DNA of 64,000 nucleotides from Candidatus Polarisedimenticolaceae bacterium (GTDB lineage Bacteria > Acidobacteriota > Polarisedimenticolia > Polarisedimenticolales > DASRJG01): assembly GCA_036275915.1 (NCBI GenBank), contig DASUCV010000022.1, positions 62,001 through 126,000 of the forward strand. Reading direction: 5' to 3'. Position numbers and translations under genes: made by a program. Of the stretch, positions 1 through 8,852 are shown in pieces. How positions within the stretch are numbered: position 1 is the first letter of the stretch; every line of letters starts with the position of its first letter. The notes below the pieces were generated by a model, which saw nothing but the letters and a program-made list of their open reading frames with translations, searched no databases and was not told the DNA's origin.

Positions 1-1
1 G

Positions 2-1297
2 ATCGGCGGCATCACGAACGGCGAGTGCGCGGATCGCGCGATCGTCCAGATCAACGTGCTGACGTCGACGGGCTCACCGACGAACTGGGTCAAGATCTTC
101 CCGTACGCGAACGCCTACGAGGAGCAGGGCACGGACGATTTCACCAACTGCACGTTCGACCCGACCGACGATGGGAACAACGAGGACTCGTTCTTCAATC
201 CGACCGATCCGAACCGCCGGCTCGGGCCGTCGTCGACGTGTTACCCCGAGTTCGTGTTTGCGCACTCGGGCGACACCGACTACCGCCACGGCTACGACCC
301 GACGCACGTCGGGCTCGCCGATGCCGGAGCCGCGCTCCGGGGCTCGATCAACGTCGGCACCTGGGTCCGGCCGCGCTTCTCGCTCCTGCCTTACGCCGCG
401 CGCCGCATCCGCCTGCGCTTCCTCGGCACCTCGATCGAGCTGGGCACCAGCCAGACCTGGGACTCGTTCTTCGGACGCGACGACCAGCCGCAGGACGACG
501 GCTGGTACATCGACGACATCCACATCGTCGGGGCGCTCGGCGGCACTCCCTACACGATGACGCAGGACACCCGCACGATCACCGCGCTCCCGACCTGCTC
601 GGCCGGCTGCACGTCGATCACGGCGGCGCTCGTCGCCACGCCGTCCACGACCTCGGGACCCGGACAGGCCGTGGGCCTCGAGGCCAAGACGTCGGCGATC
701 GACGCCTGCCTGAACGGCATCTCGCAATATCAGTTCTGGCTCGACGGCAACGGCAACTCGGTCGTCGGCGACGCCGGGGACACGCTGCTCCGCGATTGGA
801 CCGACAGCTCCGCCTTCGCGGACGCTCCCAACTTCACCACCCGGTACGGCGTGAAGGTGCGCTGCTCGACGAGCCCCTCGTGCGATCAAGCGGACGGGTC
901 GGCGGCCGTCACCGCGCTGGTCACGGTCCCCTGCCCCTCGACCGGTACCGCGAAGGCCAGGTTCACGCAGAACATCGGCGTGAGCAAGACGAGCGTGAGC
1001 TGGGCGACGACGGCCGTCGTCGACGCGATCCGCGGCAACCTCATCGGCCTCAGGAGCGCCGGCGGCGACTACAACGGCACCGTGCTCGCCTGCATCGGCG
1101 ACAACGTCTCGGCGAGCTCGATCGCCGAAGCGACGAGCCCGGGGCCGGGCGCCGCCTTCTACTACCTCGTCCGTCCGGCCGTCACGACGTACTGCAATGA
1201 GACCGTCAGCTACCGCGAGGGTGTGGTCTCCGAGCTCGCGGGCGCGGGCGGAGATCGCGACGCCGACCTCTCGCTCGATCCGAACGCCTGTCCGTAG
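2..1297 (+). CDS. Large secreted protein, C-terminal part only (terminal Cys-Pro module)
   Basis: Only the last 431 residues are visible: the frame is open through base 2, so the gene begins outside the window. No catalytic motif is seen. Residues ~85-180 look like a beta-sandwich (jelly-roll/MAM-like) domain, including GWYIDDIHI, the kind of strand that closes such domains in secreted proteins; a second beta-rich, Cys-containing segment follows. The last ~110 residues form the module shared with five other proteins in this window: a W-containing strand, DAIRGNLIGL, an internal Cys, FYYLVRP, and a terminal Cys-Pro. It was probably exported through Sec, but the signal peptide is out of view. 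Convergent with the DUF2252 gene, 4 bases away. Function unknown. Confidence 0.75.
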   Translation: MGGITNGECADRAIVQINVLTSTGSPTNWVKIFPYANAYEEQGTDDFTNCTFDPTDDGNNEDSFFNPTDPNRRLGPSSTCYPEFVFAHSGDTDYRHGYDPTHVGLADAGAALRGSINVGTWVRPRFSLLPYAARRIRLRFLGTSIELGTSQTWDSFFGRDDQPQDDGWYIDDIHIVGALGGTPYTMTQDTRTITALPTCSAGCTSITAALVATPSTTSGPGQAVGLEAKTSAIDACLNGISQYQFWLDGNGNSVVGDAGDTLLRDWTDSSAFADAPNFTTRYGVKVRCSTSPSCDQADGSAAVTALVTVPCPSTGTAKARFTQNIGVSKTSVSWATTAVVDAIRGNLIGLRSAGGDYNGTVLACIGDNVSASSIAEATSPGPGAAFYYLVRPAVTTYCNETVSYREGVVSELAGAGGDRDADLSLDPNACP

Positions 1298-1301
1298 AAC
1301 G

Positions 1302-2369
1302 CTAGCCGGACTTCCAATCCTCGTGGTCGCGCGCGACGGCCTTTCGCAATCGCCGGACCGCCGCGACCAACGTCGATTTCCGGATCGCTCCCACGGCCTT
1401 CCGTAGCCGCTTCCGATTGCGTCCGCCGAGATGCGCGTTCGCGGCCTCGAGCCCCATGCACCGCAGCACCTCGTCCATCTCGGGTGTTTTCCGGAGAGAT
1501 TCGAGCTCGATCCGTCGGTTGGACGGCGAGAGGCGGCGGCCGACCCAGTCGCCGCGATGCAGGAGGAACGGATCCGGGCAGCGGACCGCTGCGTCGAGCA
1601 TTTCGGAATAAAGGATCCGCCCGGATCTGTCCTTGTCCGCCCACCGCGACGCCGGCGGCAACAGCTCCTTCACCTCGCGAGCGACGAGTCCGCCCGAGAG
1701 CTCTCCGATGGCCGTATAGCGCCGGCGGCCCAGGCTCCCCAGTCCGGCGGAACGGTGGATCAGCTTGACCGGCTTCGCCTGCGGCGGCATCAAGCGCTCC
1801 AGCAGTCGCCGGGCCGGGCGCGGTGGCCGATCGGATGCCGGATGATCGACGAGCTTTCCCCAGAAGGTCCCGGCGGCCTTGAGACGACTGGAAGCGATCT
1901 CCCGCAGCGACCGGTGGCGCTCTTCGAGGACGAACGGCATGCCGCCGGACCTGATCCCTTCGCGATAGCCGTCGAGGATCAGCGCGACCGCATCGCCGTC
2001 GTGCAGCGGCAACGCCTTCTGCTCGATCGCGATCACGGCGCTGACCGAGAGGCGGATGAGGTCGTTCGTGAACGGGAGCTCGTCGGCTTCGTCGAAGTCG
2101 TTGATCCCCCAGACGAGCCGGCCCTCGGCGTCGCGCCACGTTCCGAAGTTCTCGACGTGAAGGTCGCCGACCGAAAGAACCGCGGGCATCTTGGCGAGAT
2201 CCGCGGCGAGCTCCCTCCAGATCTGTGCCCACCGGTAGTAGGTGGCGCGAAGAAAAGAGAACGCGTCGGCTCTCATCGCCCGGTGCTTCGCCTTGAGGTC
2301 CGCGTCGATCAAGGGGACGCGGCGTGCCGCCCAGCGCTCGTAGTCGGATGTCGCGTCGATGATGGTCAT
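1302..2369 (-). CDS. DUF2252 family protein (COG4320)
   Basis: 355 residues. It matches the DUF2252 family by the segments VGDLHVENFG (about 67-76) and INDFDEADELPF (about 89-100), which resemble the catalytic and metal-binding loops of aminoglycoside-phosphotransferase/protein-kinase-like folds, and by the DGYREG region. No signal peptide or membrane segment is seen, so it is probably cytoplasmic. The family has no established biochemical role; kinase-like phosphotransfer is inference from fold resemblance. The shorter length compared with many family members suggests a compact version. It is divergent from the TMTC-like gene, with which it shares only a short start region, and convergent with the truncated secreted protein. 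Confidence 0.8.
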   Translation of the reverse strand: MTIIDATSDYERWAARRVPLIDADLKAKHRAMRADAFSFLRATYYRWAQIWRELAADLAKMPAVLSVGDLHVENFGTWRDAEGRLVWGINDFDEADELPFTNDLIRLSVSAVIAIEQKALPLHDGDAVALILDGYREGIRSGGMPFVLEERHRSLREIASSRLKAAGTFWGKLVDHPASDRPPRPARRLLERLMPPQAKPVKLIHRSAGLGSLGRRRYTAIGELSGGLVAREVKELLPPASRWADKDRSGRILYSEMLDAAVRCPDPFLLHRGDWVGRRLSPSNRRIELESLRKTPEMDEVLRCMGLEAANAHLGGRNRKRLRKAVGAIRKSTLVAAVRRLRKAVARDHEDWKSG

Positions 2370-2415
2370 CGGAGCCCTCCCCCCGTATTGTCTCGTCTTC
2401 TGTAAGATCCTGCGG

Positions 2416-4224
2416 GTGCGGGGAGCCGGGAAAAAGCCGAAGGATCCGAAGGGGCCGCCTGGGATGGCGATCGCCGCCGGCCTCCTCCTCCTCGTCGCGA
2501 TCGCGTACGGCGGCGCGACCCGGAACGGGTTCGTCGCCTACGACGACGGGGTTTACGTCTCGGATAACCCGCACGTGCGCAGCGGACTCTCCGGCGGGTC
2601 GGTCGCGTGGGCATTCACGACGTTCGAGAACTCCAACTGGCATCCGCTCACGTGGCTGTCGCACATGGCCGACGTCGAGATGTTCGGCCTCGATGCGGGA
2701 CGGCATCACGTCACGAGCGTCGTCCTCCATGCCGCCAGCTCGATCCTCCTGTTCCTTCTCCTCGGCGCGATGACCGGTACCACGTGGCGGCCGGCGCTCG
2801 TCGCGGCGCTCTTCGCCGTGCACCCGCTCCACGTCGAATCGGTCGCGTGGATCGCGGAGCGCAAGGACGTCTTGAGCACGCTCCTCGGCCTGCTCGCGCT
2901 CACGGCTTGGCTGCGCTGGCTCCGGTCCTCGCGCAAGGCGGCCTACGGCGCCGCGATCGCGTTCTACGCCGCGTCGCTCATGGCGAAGCCAATGCTCGTG
3001 ACGTTCCCGTTTCTCCTCATGCTTCTCGATTTCTGGCCGCTCGAGCGCGCCGCATTCCCTCCGCGCTGGAAGGAGAAGCTGCCGCTCCTCGCGCTGTCGG
3101 CCGCGTCGTGCGTGGTGACGATCGCCGCGCAGCGCGCCGGCGGGGCGCTCCAGACGCTCGAGCGCATCCCGCTCCCATCACGACTCGCGAACGCAGCGGT
3201 CACGTACGCGACCTACCTCGTAAAGACGATCCGGCCATCCCCGCTCGCGGTCTTCTATCCGTATCCGAGCTCCGGGCATCCGGTGTGGGAGGTCGTGGTC
3301 GCGGTCGTCCTGCTCGCGGCAATCACCGCGGCCGCGTTCCGGTTCAGAAGCGCGGCGCCGTGGGCTCTCACAGGCTGGCTCTTCTACCTCGTCGCGCTGG
3401 TCCCGGTCATCGGCATCGTGCAGGTGGGCGAGCAATCGATGGCCGACCGTTACACGTACCTTCCGCTCGTCGGCGTCTTCGTCGTCGTGGCGTGGGGCGC
3501 CGGCGCGATCGCGGAGCGTGGACGCGCGGCCTTGAGTACGGCGTCGTGCGTCGCACTCGCCGCGCTCGTCGTCCTCACACGCGGGCAAGTCGCGCTCTGG
3601 TCGGACAGCGTGACGCTGTTCACGCACGCGATCGCCGTGACCGACGGCAACTGGGCGATGCGGAACAACCTCGGCGGCGTCCTCTCACGTGAAGGGAAGT
3701 CCGACGCGGCGCTCGCGCAGTTCGAAGAGGTCGCGCGGCTGCGGCCCGAGTTTGCCGAGGGGCAGTACAACCTCGCCCTCGAGCTCGCGAATCGAGGGAG
3801 CCTTCCGGAAGCGATCGACCGCTACCAGCGAGCGCTGCGACTCAGACCGGACTACGTCGAGGCGCACTACAACCTCGGCAACGCGCTCCTCCACGCGAAG
3901 CGGCTCGATGACGCCATCCGCGAGTACGGTGAAGCATTGCGCCTGCGCCCCGGCGACGCGCGGGCGCACAACAACCTCGCGATCGCGCTCGCGCGTGCCG
4001 GCCGCGACCCCGAGGCGATCGAACACTACCGGGAAGCCGTGCGCCTCGAGCCCGGCTTCGCTGAGGCGCATTTCAACCTCGGCGGAGCGCTCGTGCGCGC
4101 GGGACGGCCCGAGGAAGCGCTCGAGGAGCTCCGGGCCGCTGTGCGCGCCCGGCCGGACTACGTCGAGGCGCGAGAAGCGGCGGAAAGGCTGAGCCAACTG
4201 GCGCCCCGGTCTCCTCGACCCTAG
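2416..4224 (+). CDS. TMTC-like multispanning glycosyltransferase (GT-C type) with C-terminal TPRs
   Basis: 602 residues from GTG 2416. A basic N-terminus (KKPKDPKG) precedes the first membrane segment; about ten hydrophobic segments follow to residue ~400, then five TPR units (~410-590, with repeats of the type AxxxYxxALRLRPDYVEAHYNLG). The first extracytoplasmic loop carries AYDDGVYVSDN, the acidic loop typical of GT-C enzymes and of TMTC O-mannosyltransferase-like proteins; HPLHVESVAWIAERKD is a further family hallmark. Likely transfers a sugar from a lipid carrier to an extracytoplasmic acceptor; the acceptor is unknown. Other starts are possible (ATG 2359, overlapping the DUF2252 start, or ATG 2464 behind AAGGGG). 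It is followed 9 bases later by a small secreted protein, suggesting an operon. Confidence 0.75.
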   Translation: MRGAGKKPKDPKGPPGMAIAAGLLLLVAIAYGGATRNGFVAYDDGVYVSDNPHVRSGLSGGSVAWAFTTFENSNWHPLTWLSHMADVEMFGLDAGRHHVTSVVLHAASSILLFLLLGAMTGTTWRPALVAALFAVHPLHVESVAWIAERKDVLSTLLGLLALTAWLRWLRSSRKAAYGAAIAFYAASLMAKPMLVTFPFLLMLLDFWPLERAAFPPRWKEKLPLLALSAASCVVTIAAQRAGGALQTLERIPLPSRLANAAVTYATYLVKTIRPSPLAVFYPYPSSGHPVWEVVVAVVLLAAITAAAFRFRSAAPWALTGWLFYLVALVPVIGIVQVGEQSMADRYTYLPLVGVFVVVAWGAGAIAERGRAALSTASCVALAALVVLTRGQVALWSDSVTLFTHAIAVTDGNWAMRNNLGGVLSREGKSDAALAQFEEVARLRPEFAEGQYNLALELANRGSLPEAIDRYQRALRLRPDYVEAHYNLGNALLHAKRLDDAIREYGEALRLRPGDARAHNNLAIALARAGRDPEAIEHYREAVRLEPGFAEAHFNLGGALVRAGRPEEALEELRAAVRARPDYVEAREAAERLSQLAPRSPRP

Positions 4225-4233
4225 CTTCCCCAC

Positions 4234-4773
4234 GTGAAGGCTCTCGCGGCCGCCGTGCTCGTCGCCGCCGTCGCGCGCGGTGCCGTCGCGAACTGTCAGC
4301 TCGGCGGCACGGCGTGCGGCGATCCGGTCGCCGTCGATTGCAACAACGGCACCGTGTGCTTCCCGCCGTATCGCACTTGCGCGAGCTGCACCTGCACGAC
4401 GACGAACGAGGGGAAGACCTGCCTCTCCAACACCTCCGAGCCGGGAACGGTCGCGACGGTGCTCGTCGCGAAGAGCGTGGCGGTTCCCGGCGATCTCGAT
4501 CTCGAGTGGACGGCGAGCTGCCGCGCGGCAGCGACCGACTACGGTATCTACGAGGGGGTCCTGACTTCGTGGTACTCGCACGAGCCGCGGCAGTGCTCGT
4601 CCGGCGGACTCCTCTCGGCGACGATCGCGCCGACGGCGGGCGACCACTATTACCTCGTCGTCGCGATCTCGTCCGACTTCATGGGATCGCTCGGCACGAG
4701 CTCGAGCGGCACGGAACGGCCGGACGGGTTGGGGTCGTGCGGGAGCGATCGCGCCTTCGCTCCCTGCCCGTAG
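4234..4773 (+). CDS. Small secreted Cys-rich protein ending in the Cys-Pro module
   Basis: 179 residues, GTG start, placed 9 bases after the TMTC-like gene and probably translated from the same mRNA. Residues 1-19 are a signal peptide (LAAAVLVAAVARGAVA, cleavage before NCQ). The mature N-terminus is Cys-rich (about seven Cys in residues 20-70). Residues ~75-179 resemble the C-terminal module of the giant secreted proteins here: DLDLEWTASC strand, YGIYEGVL in place of the usual YDVVRGxL, HYYLVVAIS in place of WYLVR, and terminal APCP. It is the smallest member of that set, essentially signal peptide + short Cys-rich segment + module. Function unknown; the operon with a GT-C enzyme makes it a candidate glycosylation substrate (inference). 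Confidence 0.65.
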   Translation: MKALAAAVLVAAVARGAVANCQLGGTACGDPVAVDCNNGTVCFPPYRTCASCTCTTTNEGKTCLSNTSEPGTVATVLVAKSVAVPGDLDLEWTASCRAAATDYGIYEGVLTSWYSHEPRQCSSGGLLSATIAPTAGDHYYLVVAISSDFMGSLGTSSSGTERPDGLGSCGSDRAFAPCP

Positions 4774-4820
4774 CGCTCACTCCGACGCGCGCGTCGCGCT
4801 CGCCTTCCGGATTTTGGATC

Positions 4821-4854
4821 GTCGCGCCGGTCGCCCCCCAGCGCCCGGCGCGAC
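4821..4854. terminator. Inverted repeat between convergent genes, possible bidirectional terminator
   Basis: Perfect 10-bp arms (4821-4830 GTCGCGCCGG and 4845-4854 CCGGCGCGAC) with a 14-base loop, lying in the 90-base gap between two convergent genes. There is no T tract, so intrinsic termination is uncertain. Confidence 0.45.
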
Positions 4855-4863
4855 TCGCGATCG

Positions 4864-5061
4864 CTAGTTGTTCACGCAGACAGGACAACACTGGCCCGGG
4901 GGAACCTGCAAGTGCTGGTTGTCCTCGCACGCAGGCGCAGCGCAGCTCACGAACCTGCAGTTGATGAACGCCTGGGCCGGGGTCGCCGTCACCGCGACGA
5001 ACGCCGCCACCGCGATGACCACGCTGCCGAGAACCAACCAGATCGCCTTCTTCCTCTCCAT
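4864..5061 (-). CDS. 65-residue secreted Cys-rich peptide (VWC-like CCPVC motif)
   Basis: A strong Shine-Dalgarno (AAGGAGAGG) precedes ATG 5061; longer in-frame starts upstream have no such signal. Residues 1-31 are a signal peptide (MERKKAIWLVLGS..., cleavage after AQA). The mature ~34 residues contain seven Cys including CAAPACEDNQ and PPGQCCPVCVNN. The PPGxCCPxC ending is the hallmark of the C-terminal half of von Willebrand factor type C domains and similar disulfide-knotted mini-domains. Probably exported and disulfide-bonded. No function can be assigned. It lies alone, upstream (in transcription direction) of nothing on its strand, and downstream of the hydrolase start region by about 95 bases. 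Confidence 0.7.
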   Translation of the reverse strand: MERKKAIWLVLGSVVIAVAAFVAVTATPAQAFINCRFVSCAAPACEDNQHLQVPPGQCCPVCVNN

Positions 5062-5156
5062 GTGCCTCTCCTTCCTGGCGCGAAGCGCCGTAAACGTGTT
5101 CGTGGATGCTCTCACGTTCGGCGACGGGAGGAGCCGCCTCCGAAGAGTGGCACGGA

Positions 5157-6059
5157 TCATCGGGCGAGGAACGCCTGGACTCTTTCGAGAAACGCCGCCG
5201 GCTCCTCGCAGAACGGAAGGTGACCGCTCTTCTCGAAGACGGCGAGCTCCGAGCCGGGGATCGCCCGGTGGATCGCGAAGGCGACCGACGCCGCGACGTT
5301 GAAGTCGTAGCGCCCGGTGATCACGAGCGTCGGGAACTTGAACTTGGACAGCTCGGGGTTGAGGTCGAAGCGCTGCAGATCGCTCCACACCGACTTGTTG
5401 ACCTTCTGCCGGTAGACGAAGCTCGACGATCGCGCCATGAACGCGTCACGCGCCGCCGGCGAGTAGAACAGCATCGTCATGTACTCATGGAGGTCCGCCG
5501 CGACCGCCTTGTCGTCGCCCAGCTCGACGGCGAACGCGAGCGCGTCTTCGCGGGCCGTCGTCTCGGGGTAGATGTTCTTGAACAGAAAGACGGTGTCCTG
5601 GATCTTCGGCGCGGCGGAATCGACGATCATCAGGTGCGCGATGCGGTCGGGATGCCGCGACGCGTAGGCCATCACGAGATAGCCGCCCCACGAGTGGCCG
5701 AGCAGGTCGAACTTCTCGAACCCGAGGTGCGCCCGGAGCGCATCGAGATCCTCGATCTGCTCTTCCAGGCCGCACGGCTGCCCTTCTTTCAGCTCGGACG
5801 AGCGGCCGTTCCCCCGCTGGTCGTAGAGGACGACCTTGCGGCCCTTGGCGAGGGTGTCCCACACGTCGCCGCAGAGCAGGTAGCTGTGGTCGAAACCGGG
5901 GCCGCCGTTCGCGACGATGAGCGGCGTCCCGGAGCCGCTTCCCGTCACCTCGTACCAGATCGTCACGCCACCGGTTTGAAAGGTGGCGCCCTGGTCCGCT
6001 GCGACGACGGCGCTTCCGAGTGTCAGTGAGAGAACGATGCCCGAGACCAGTCGCAACAT
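5157..6059 (-). CDS. Exported alpha/beta hydrolase, proline iminopeptidase-like (S33 type)
   Basis: 300 residues with a signal peptide (residues 1-21, ending VVAADQG). The alpha/beta-hydrolase hallmarks are all present: NGGPG oxyanion-hole motif at 51-55, nucleophile elbow GHSWGG with Ser123, acidic residue Asp252 (GRYDFNV) and His280 (SGHLPF), in the order expected for S33 peptidases such as proline iminopeptidase. Predicted to hydrolyse N-terminal prolyl or other small peptide/amide substrates outside the cytoplasm; the true substrate cannot be read from sequence. ATG 6059 has GAGGT upstream. It starts 7 bases after the kinase-propeller gene stop, so the two are probably co-transcribed. Confidence 0.8.
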   Translation of the reverse strand: MLRLVSGIVLSLTLGSAVVAADQGATFQTGGVTIWYEVTGSGSGTPLIVANGGPGFDHSYLLCGDVWDTLAKGRKVVLYDQRGNGRSSELKEGQPCGLEEQIEDLDALRAHLGFEKFDLLGHSWGGYLVMAYASRHPDRIAHLMIVDSAAPKIQDTVFLFKNIYPETTAREDALAFAVELGDDKAVAADLHEYMTMLFYSPAARDAFMARSSSFVYRQKVNKSVWSDLQRFDLNPELSKFKFPTLVITGRYDFNVAASVAFAIHRAIPGSELAVFEKSGHLPFCEEPAAFLERVQAFLAR

Positions 6060-6066
6060 GGAGACC

Positions 6067-8814
6067 TCAGTGCCGCGGCGCCTTCGCCTCGACGTCGGAG
6101 AGCCAGTTCACGATCTCGAGGACGCGGTCGCCGGGAAATTGCGGAGCGACCGGCCGGACCGCAAGGAAGCGCTGGCCGTCGGGCGAGAAGCCGACGATGT
6201 CGGTCGTGTTCGGGACCTTCATCACCTCGACGGGAGCGGCGGTGGAGATTCCGGAAGGAGTCTCGGTCACCCGGACCGACATGAGCGTGCGGTCGAGCTC
6301 GTTCAGATGCACGTAGATCAGCTCGTCGCCGTGGGGTGACCACACGGGGACGTCGCCGCCGGTCCGGGAGATCTGCCACGTTCCGTTCCCCGAGGGGAAC
6401 GGGTGCACGAAGATCTCCCGGCGGCCGGAGACGTCGGCGTCGTACGCCATCCAACGTCCGTTCGGGGAGATCGTCGGCCGGCCCGGTTGCACCTCTCCCG
6501 CGCCGCTGATGCGTTGCCTCGACGACGCGCCGTCGAGGCTCATGAGCTCGAGATCGTTCTCGAGCTGGACCACGAGCTGGACGCCCGACGGCGTCGTGGC
6601 GAGGAGACGCGCCTGCAGTCCCGAGATCTGCGGCGCGACGGCGCGCGGCGCACCGGATCCGTCCGCCGGTGTGAGATACAGACGCTGCGCACTCCCGCCT
6701 TCCGCATCGGACGACACGAGAAGCTGGCGGCCGTCGGGGTGCCAAGCCACGAGCGACGTGTTGCCTGCCGATTTCACCTGCACCGAGGAGCCGCGGGCGA
6801 TGTCGTAGACGACCACGGTATCCGTGGCACCGAACACCGTCGATGCGACGCGGGTCGCGTCCGGAGAAAGTCTCGGCTGGTAGTAGGGCTCCAGCGGCGC
6901 ACCCACGGATGCAATCGCCCCATGACGGTCGAGCCAGACGAGCTCGTGCCGGTGGATGTTCGGCCCGCCGGGAACGTAGAGGAGCGCTCCCGCCTTGGCA
7001 GCGACGGCGAACTGTGCGGCGCCGCTGCCCGGCTCGGTCATCACGCCCGGGACGATCGTGACCGGGCTCCCCGTCACTTTTTCGGCGCCGAGATCGAACG
7101 GCACCGCGACGATCGCTCCGGCGCGCGTATAGACGATGTGACCGGTGGGAACGTAGCGGGCGTACGACCCGCCCTCGATGAGCGTCTTCCATTTCTTGGT
7201 CTCGAGGTCGAGGAGCGCGATCGCCGCCTGATCGAACGAGGTGATCCCCTCCTTCTTGATCGTGAAGAGAAGGTGGCGGCCGTCAGGAAGGGCCGCTGGC
7301 CACCGGTGCGAGACCTCACCCTTCGACACGTCGGGAATCGTCAACGCCTCCGGAACACCTCCATTCTCGCCGACGAGAAACAACCCGGACTTCGCCGCCG
7401 GAGCGAAGATGATGCCGCGCTCGGTCCAGACGGCCCCCTTCATTCCACCGACGCTTCGCCGCTCGACGAGAGGGACCGGCTGCCCGCCGGTCACCGGGAT
7501 CTTGTAGAGGCCCGTCGCCGAGAAGCCGATCCACTTGCCGTCGGGGGAGAAGAACGGATTCGAGATGCCGAACCCGGGCTCGGGCGGCGGCACCTTCTGC
7601 ATCACGCCGATCTCGTCCGCGCGCCGCAGGCAGAGCTCGCCCTCGAACCAGCTTCCCGTCGGCGAGACGCCGAGGTACGCGATCGTCTGGCCGTCATCCG
7701 AGATCGCGATCGACGCCACGTCCGCGATCGCGAAGCGAAGCGCTCCGGGATCGGTCACGTCGACCTTCAGCGGGCGGGCCGACGCCGCGCGCGTGGCTTC
7801 CGGCGCGTCGCTCTGGTTTCTCCCCGGCACGAACCACGCGAGCATCGCGGCGACCACCGCGACCGCGGCGATCGTCCAGGGAACATTGGAGGGTAGGCGC
7901 CGAGTCGGCGCAGCCGCAGGCACACCCCCGGTCGAGGTCCACTCACGCGCCTCGCGCGCGCGCTCGAGCTCGATCCGGATGTCGCCGGCGTCGCGAAGGC
8001 GGCGCCTCAGGTCCTTCTCGAGACAACGCTGCAGCAGCTCGCGGATGCGCGGCGGCGTGCGCGCGGGCAGCGCGCCCCAATCCGGCTCGCGCTCGACGAT
8101 CTTCGCGAGCACGTCGGTCGCCGTCTCCCCTTCGAAGGCGCGGCGGCCGGTGAGGCATTCGTAGAGGACGCAGCCCAGCGCCCAGACGTCCGACCGCCGG
8201 TCGACGGCGCGCCCACGCGCCTGCTCGGGGCTCATGTAGGGGAAGGTGCCGACCATCATCCCCGGCGACGTGAGGTGAATCGACACGGTCGGCGAATGGT
8301 CCAGCGCGCCGGCGGGACTCTCTTCGTCGAGCGCCTTCGCGAGACCGAAGTCGAGGATCTTCGCTTTGCCGTCCGGCGTGAGCATCACGTTCGACGGCTT
8401 GAGATCGCGGTGGACGATTCCGGCGTCGTGCGCCGCCTCGAGCGCGCCGGCGATCTGCTCGACGACCGCGAGCGCGTCGTCGATCGGCAGCGGGCCCTGC
8501 TTCAGCCGATCGGCGAGCGACCGTCCCTCGACCAGCTCCATGACGAGGAAGTGGGCGTCGCCTTCGTCCTCGAAGCCGTAGATCGCGGCGATGTTCGAGT
8601 GGTTGAGCGACGCGGCGACGCGCGCCTCGCGCTTGAAGCGCCCGATGCGCTCGGGGTCGCGCGCGACGTTCTCGAGGAGGACCTTGATCGCGACCTCGCG
8701 CCCGAGACGCGTGTCGGTGGCGCGGTAGACCTCGCCTACGCCGCCGCTCCCGAGGCGCGAGACGATCTTGTAAGGCCCGATCGATCCTTGCCTGGGCCCG
8801 GACGATTCGAGCAT
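6067..8814 (-). CDS. Transmembrane Ser/Thr protein kinase with C-terminal TolB/WD40-like propeller
   Basis: 915 residues. Cytoplasmic PknB-type kinase domain at ~14-275: glycine loop LGSGGVGEVY (21-30), Lys44 in VAIKVL, catalytic HRDLKPSN with Asp137, DFG at 155-157, SPEQARG after the activation loop. One membrane segment at about 312-330 (WTIAAVAVVAAMLAWFVPG) separates it from a ~580-residue extracytoplasmic region with TolB/PD40-like blade motifs (FSPDGKWIGFSATG, ISPNGRWMAYDADVSG, FSPDGQRFLAV). This architecture is very common in Acidobacteriota and suggests a sensor kinase that reads an extracytoplasmic signal; substrates are unknown. AAGGGGG lies upstream of ATG 8814. Heads a two-gene unit with the hydrolase. 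Confidence 0.88.
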   Translation of the reverse strand: MLESSGPRQGSIGPYKIVSRLGSGGVGEVYRATDTRLGREVAIKVLLENVARDPERIGRFKREARVAASLNHSNIAAIYGFEDEGDAHFLVMELVEGRSLADRLKQGPLPIDDALAVVEQIAGALEAAHDAGIVHRDLKPSNVMLTPDGKAKILDFGLAKALDEESPAGALDHSPTVSIHLTSPGMMVGTFPYMSPEQARGRAVDRRSDVWALGCVLYECLTGRRAFEGETATDVLAKIVEREPDWGALPARTPPRIRELLQRCLEKDLRRRLRDAGDIRIELERAREAREWTSTGGVPAAAPTRRLPSNVPWTIAAVAVVAAMLAWFVPGRNQSDAPEATRAASARPLKVDVTDPGALRFAIADVASIAISDDGQTIAYLGVSPTGSWFEGELCLRRADEIGVMQKVPPPEPGFGISNPFFSPDGKWIGFSATGLYKIPVTGGQPVPLVERRSVGGMKGAVWTERGIIFAPAAKSGLFLVGENGGVPEALTIPDVSKGEVSHRWPAALPDGRHLLFTIKKEGITSFDQAAIALLDLETKKWKTLIEGGSYARYVPTGHIVYTRAGAIVAVPFDLGAEKVTGSPVTIVPGVMTEPGSGAAQFAVAAKAGALLYVPGGPNIHRHELVWLDRHGAIASVGAPLEPYYQPRLSPDATRVASTVFGATDTVVVYDIARGSSVQVKSAGNTSLVAWHPDGRQLLVSSDAEGGSAQRLYLTPADGSGAPRAVAPQISGLQARLLATTPSGVQLVVQLENDLELMSLDGASSRQRISGAGEVQPGRPTISPNGRWMAYDADVSGRREIFVHPFPSGNGTWQISRTGGDVPVWSPHGDELIYVHLNELDRTLMSVRVTETPSGISTAAPVEVMKVPNTTDIVGFSPDGQRFLAVRPVAPQFPGDRVLEIVNWLSDVEAKAPRH

Positions 8815-8852
8815 GCGGCAGCCGCCCCCTTGGGTTCGGCCATCTTAAGGCC

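Noticed and set aside
5150-5165. TGGCAC near 5150 as a sigma-54 promoter
   Set aside because: No TTGC element at the required spacing, and it lies at the end of a gene.
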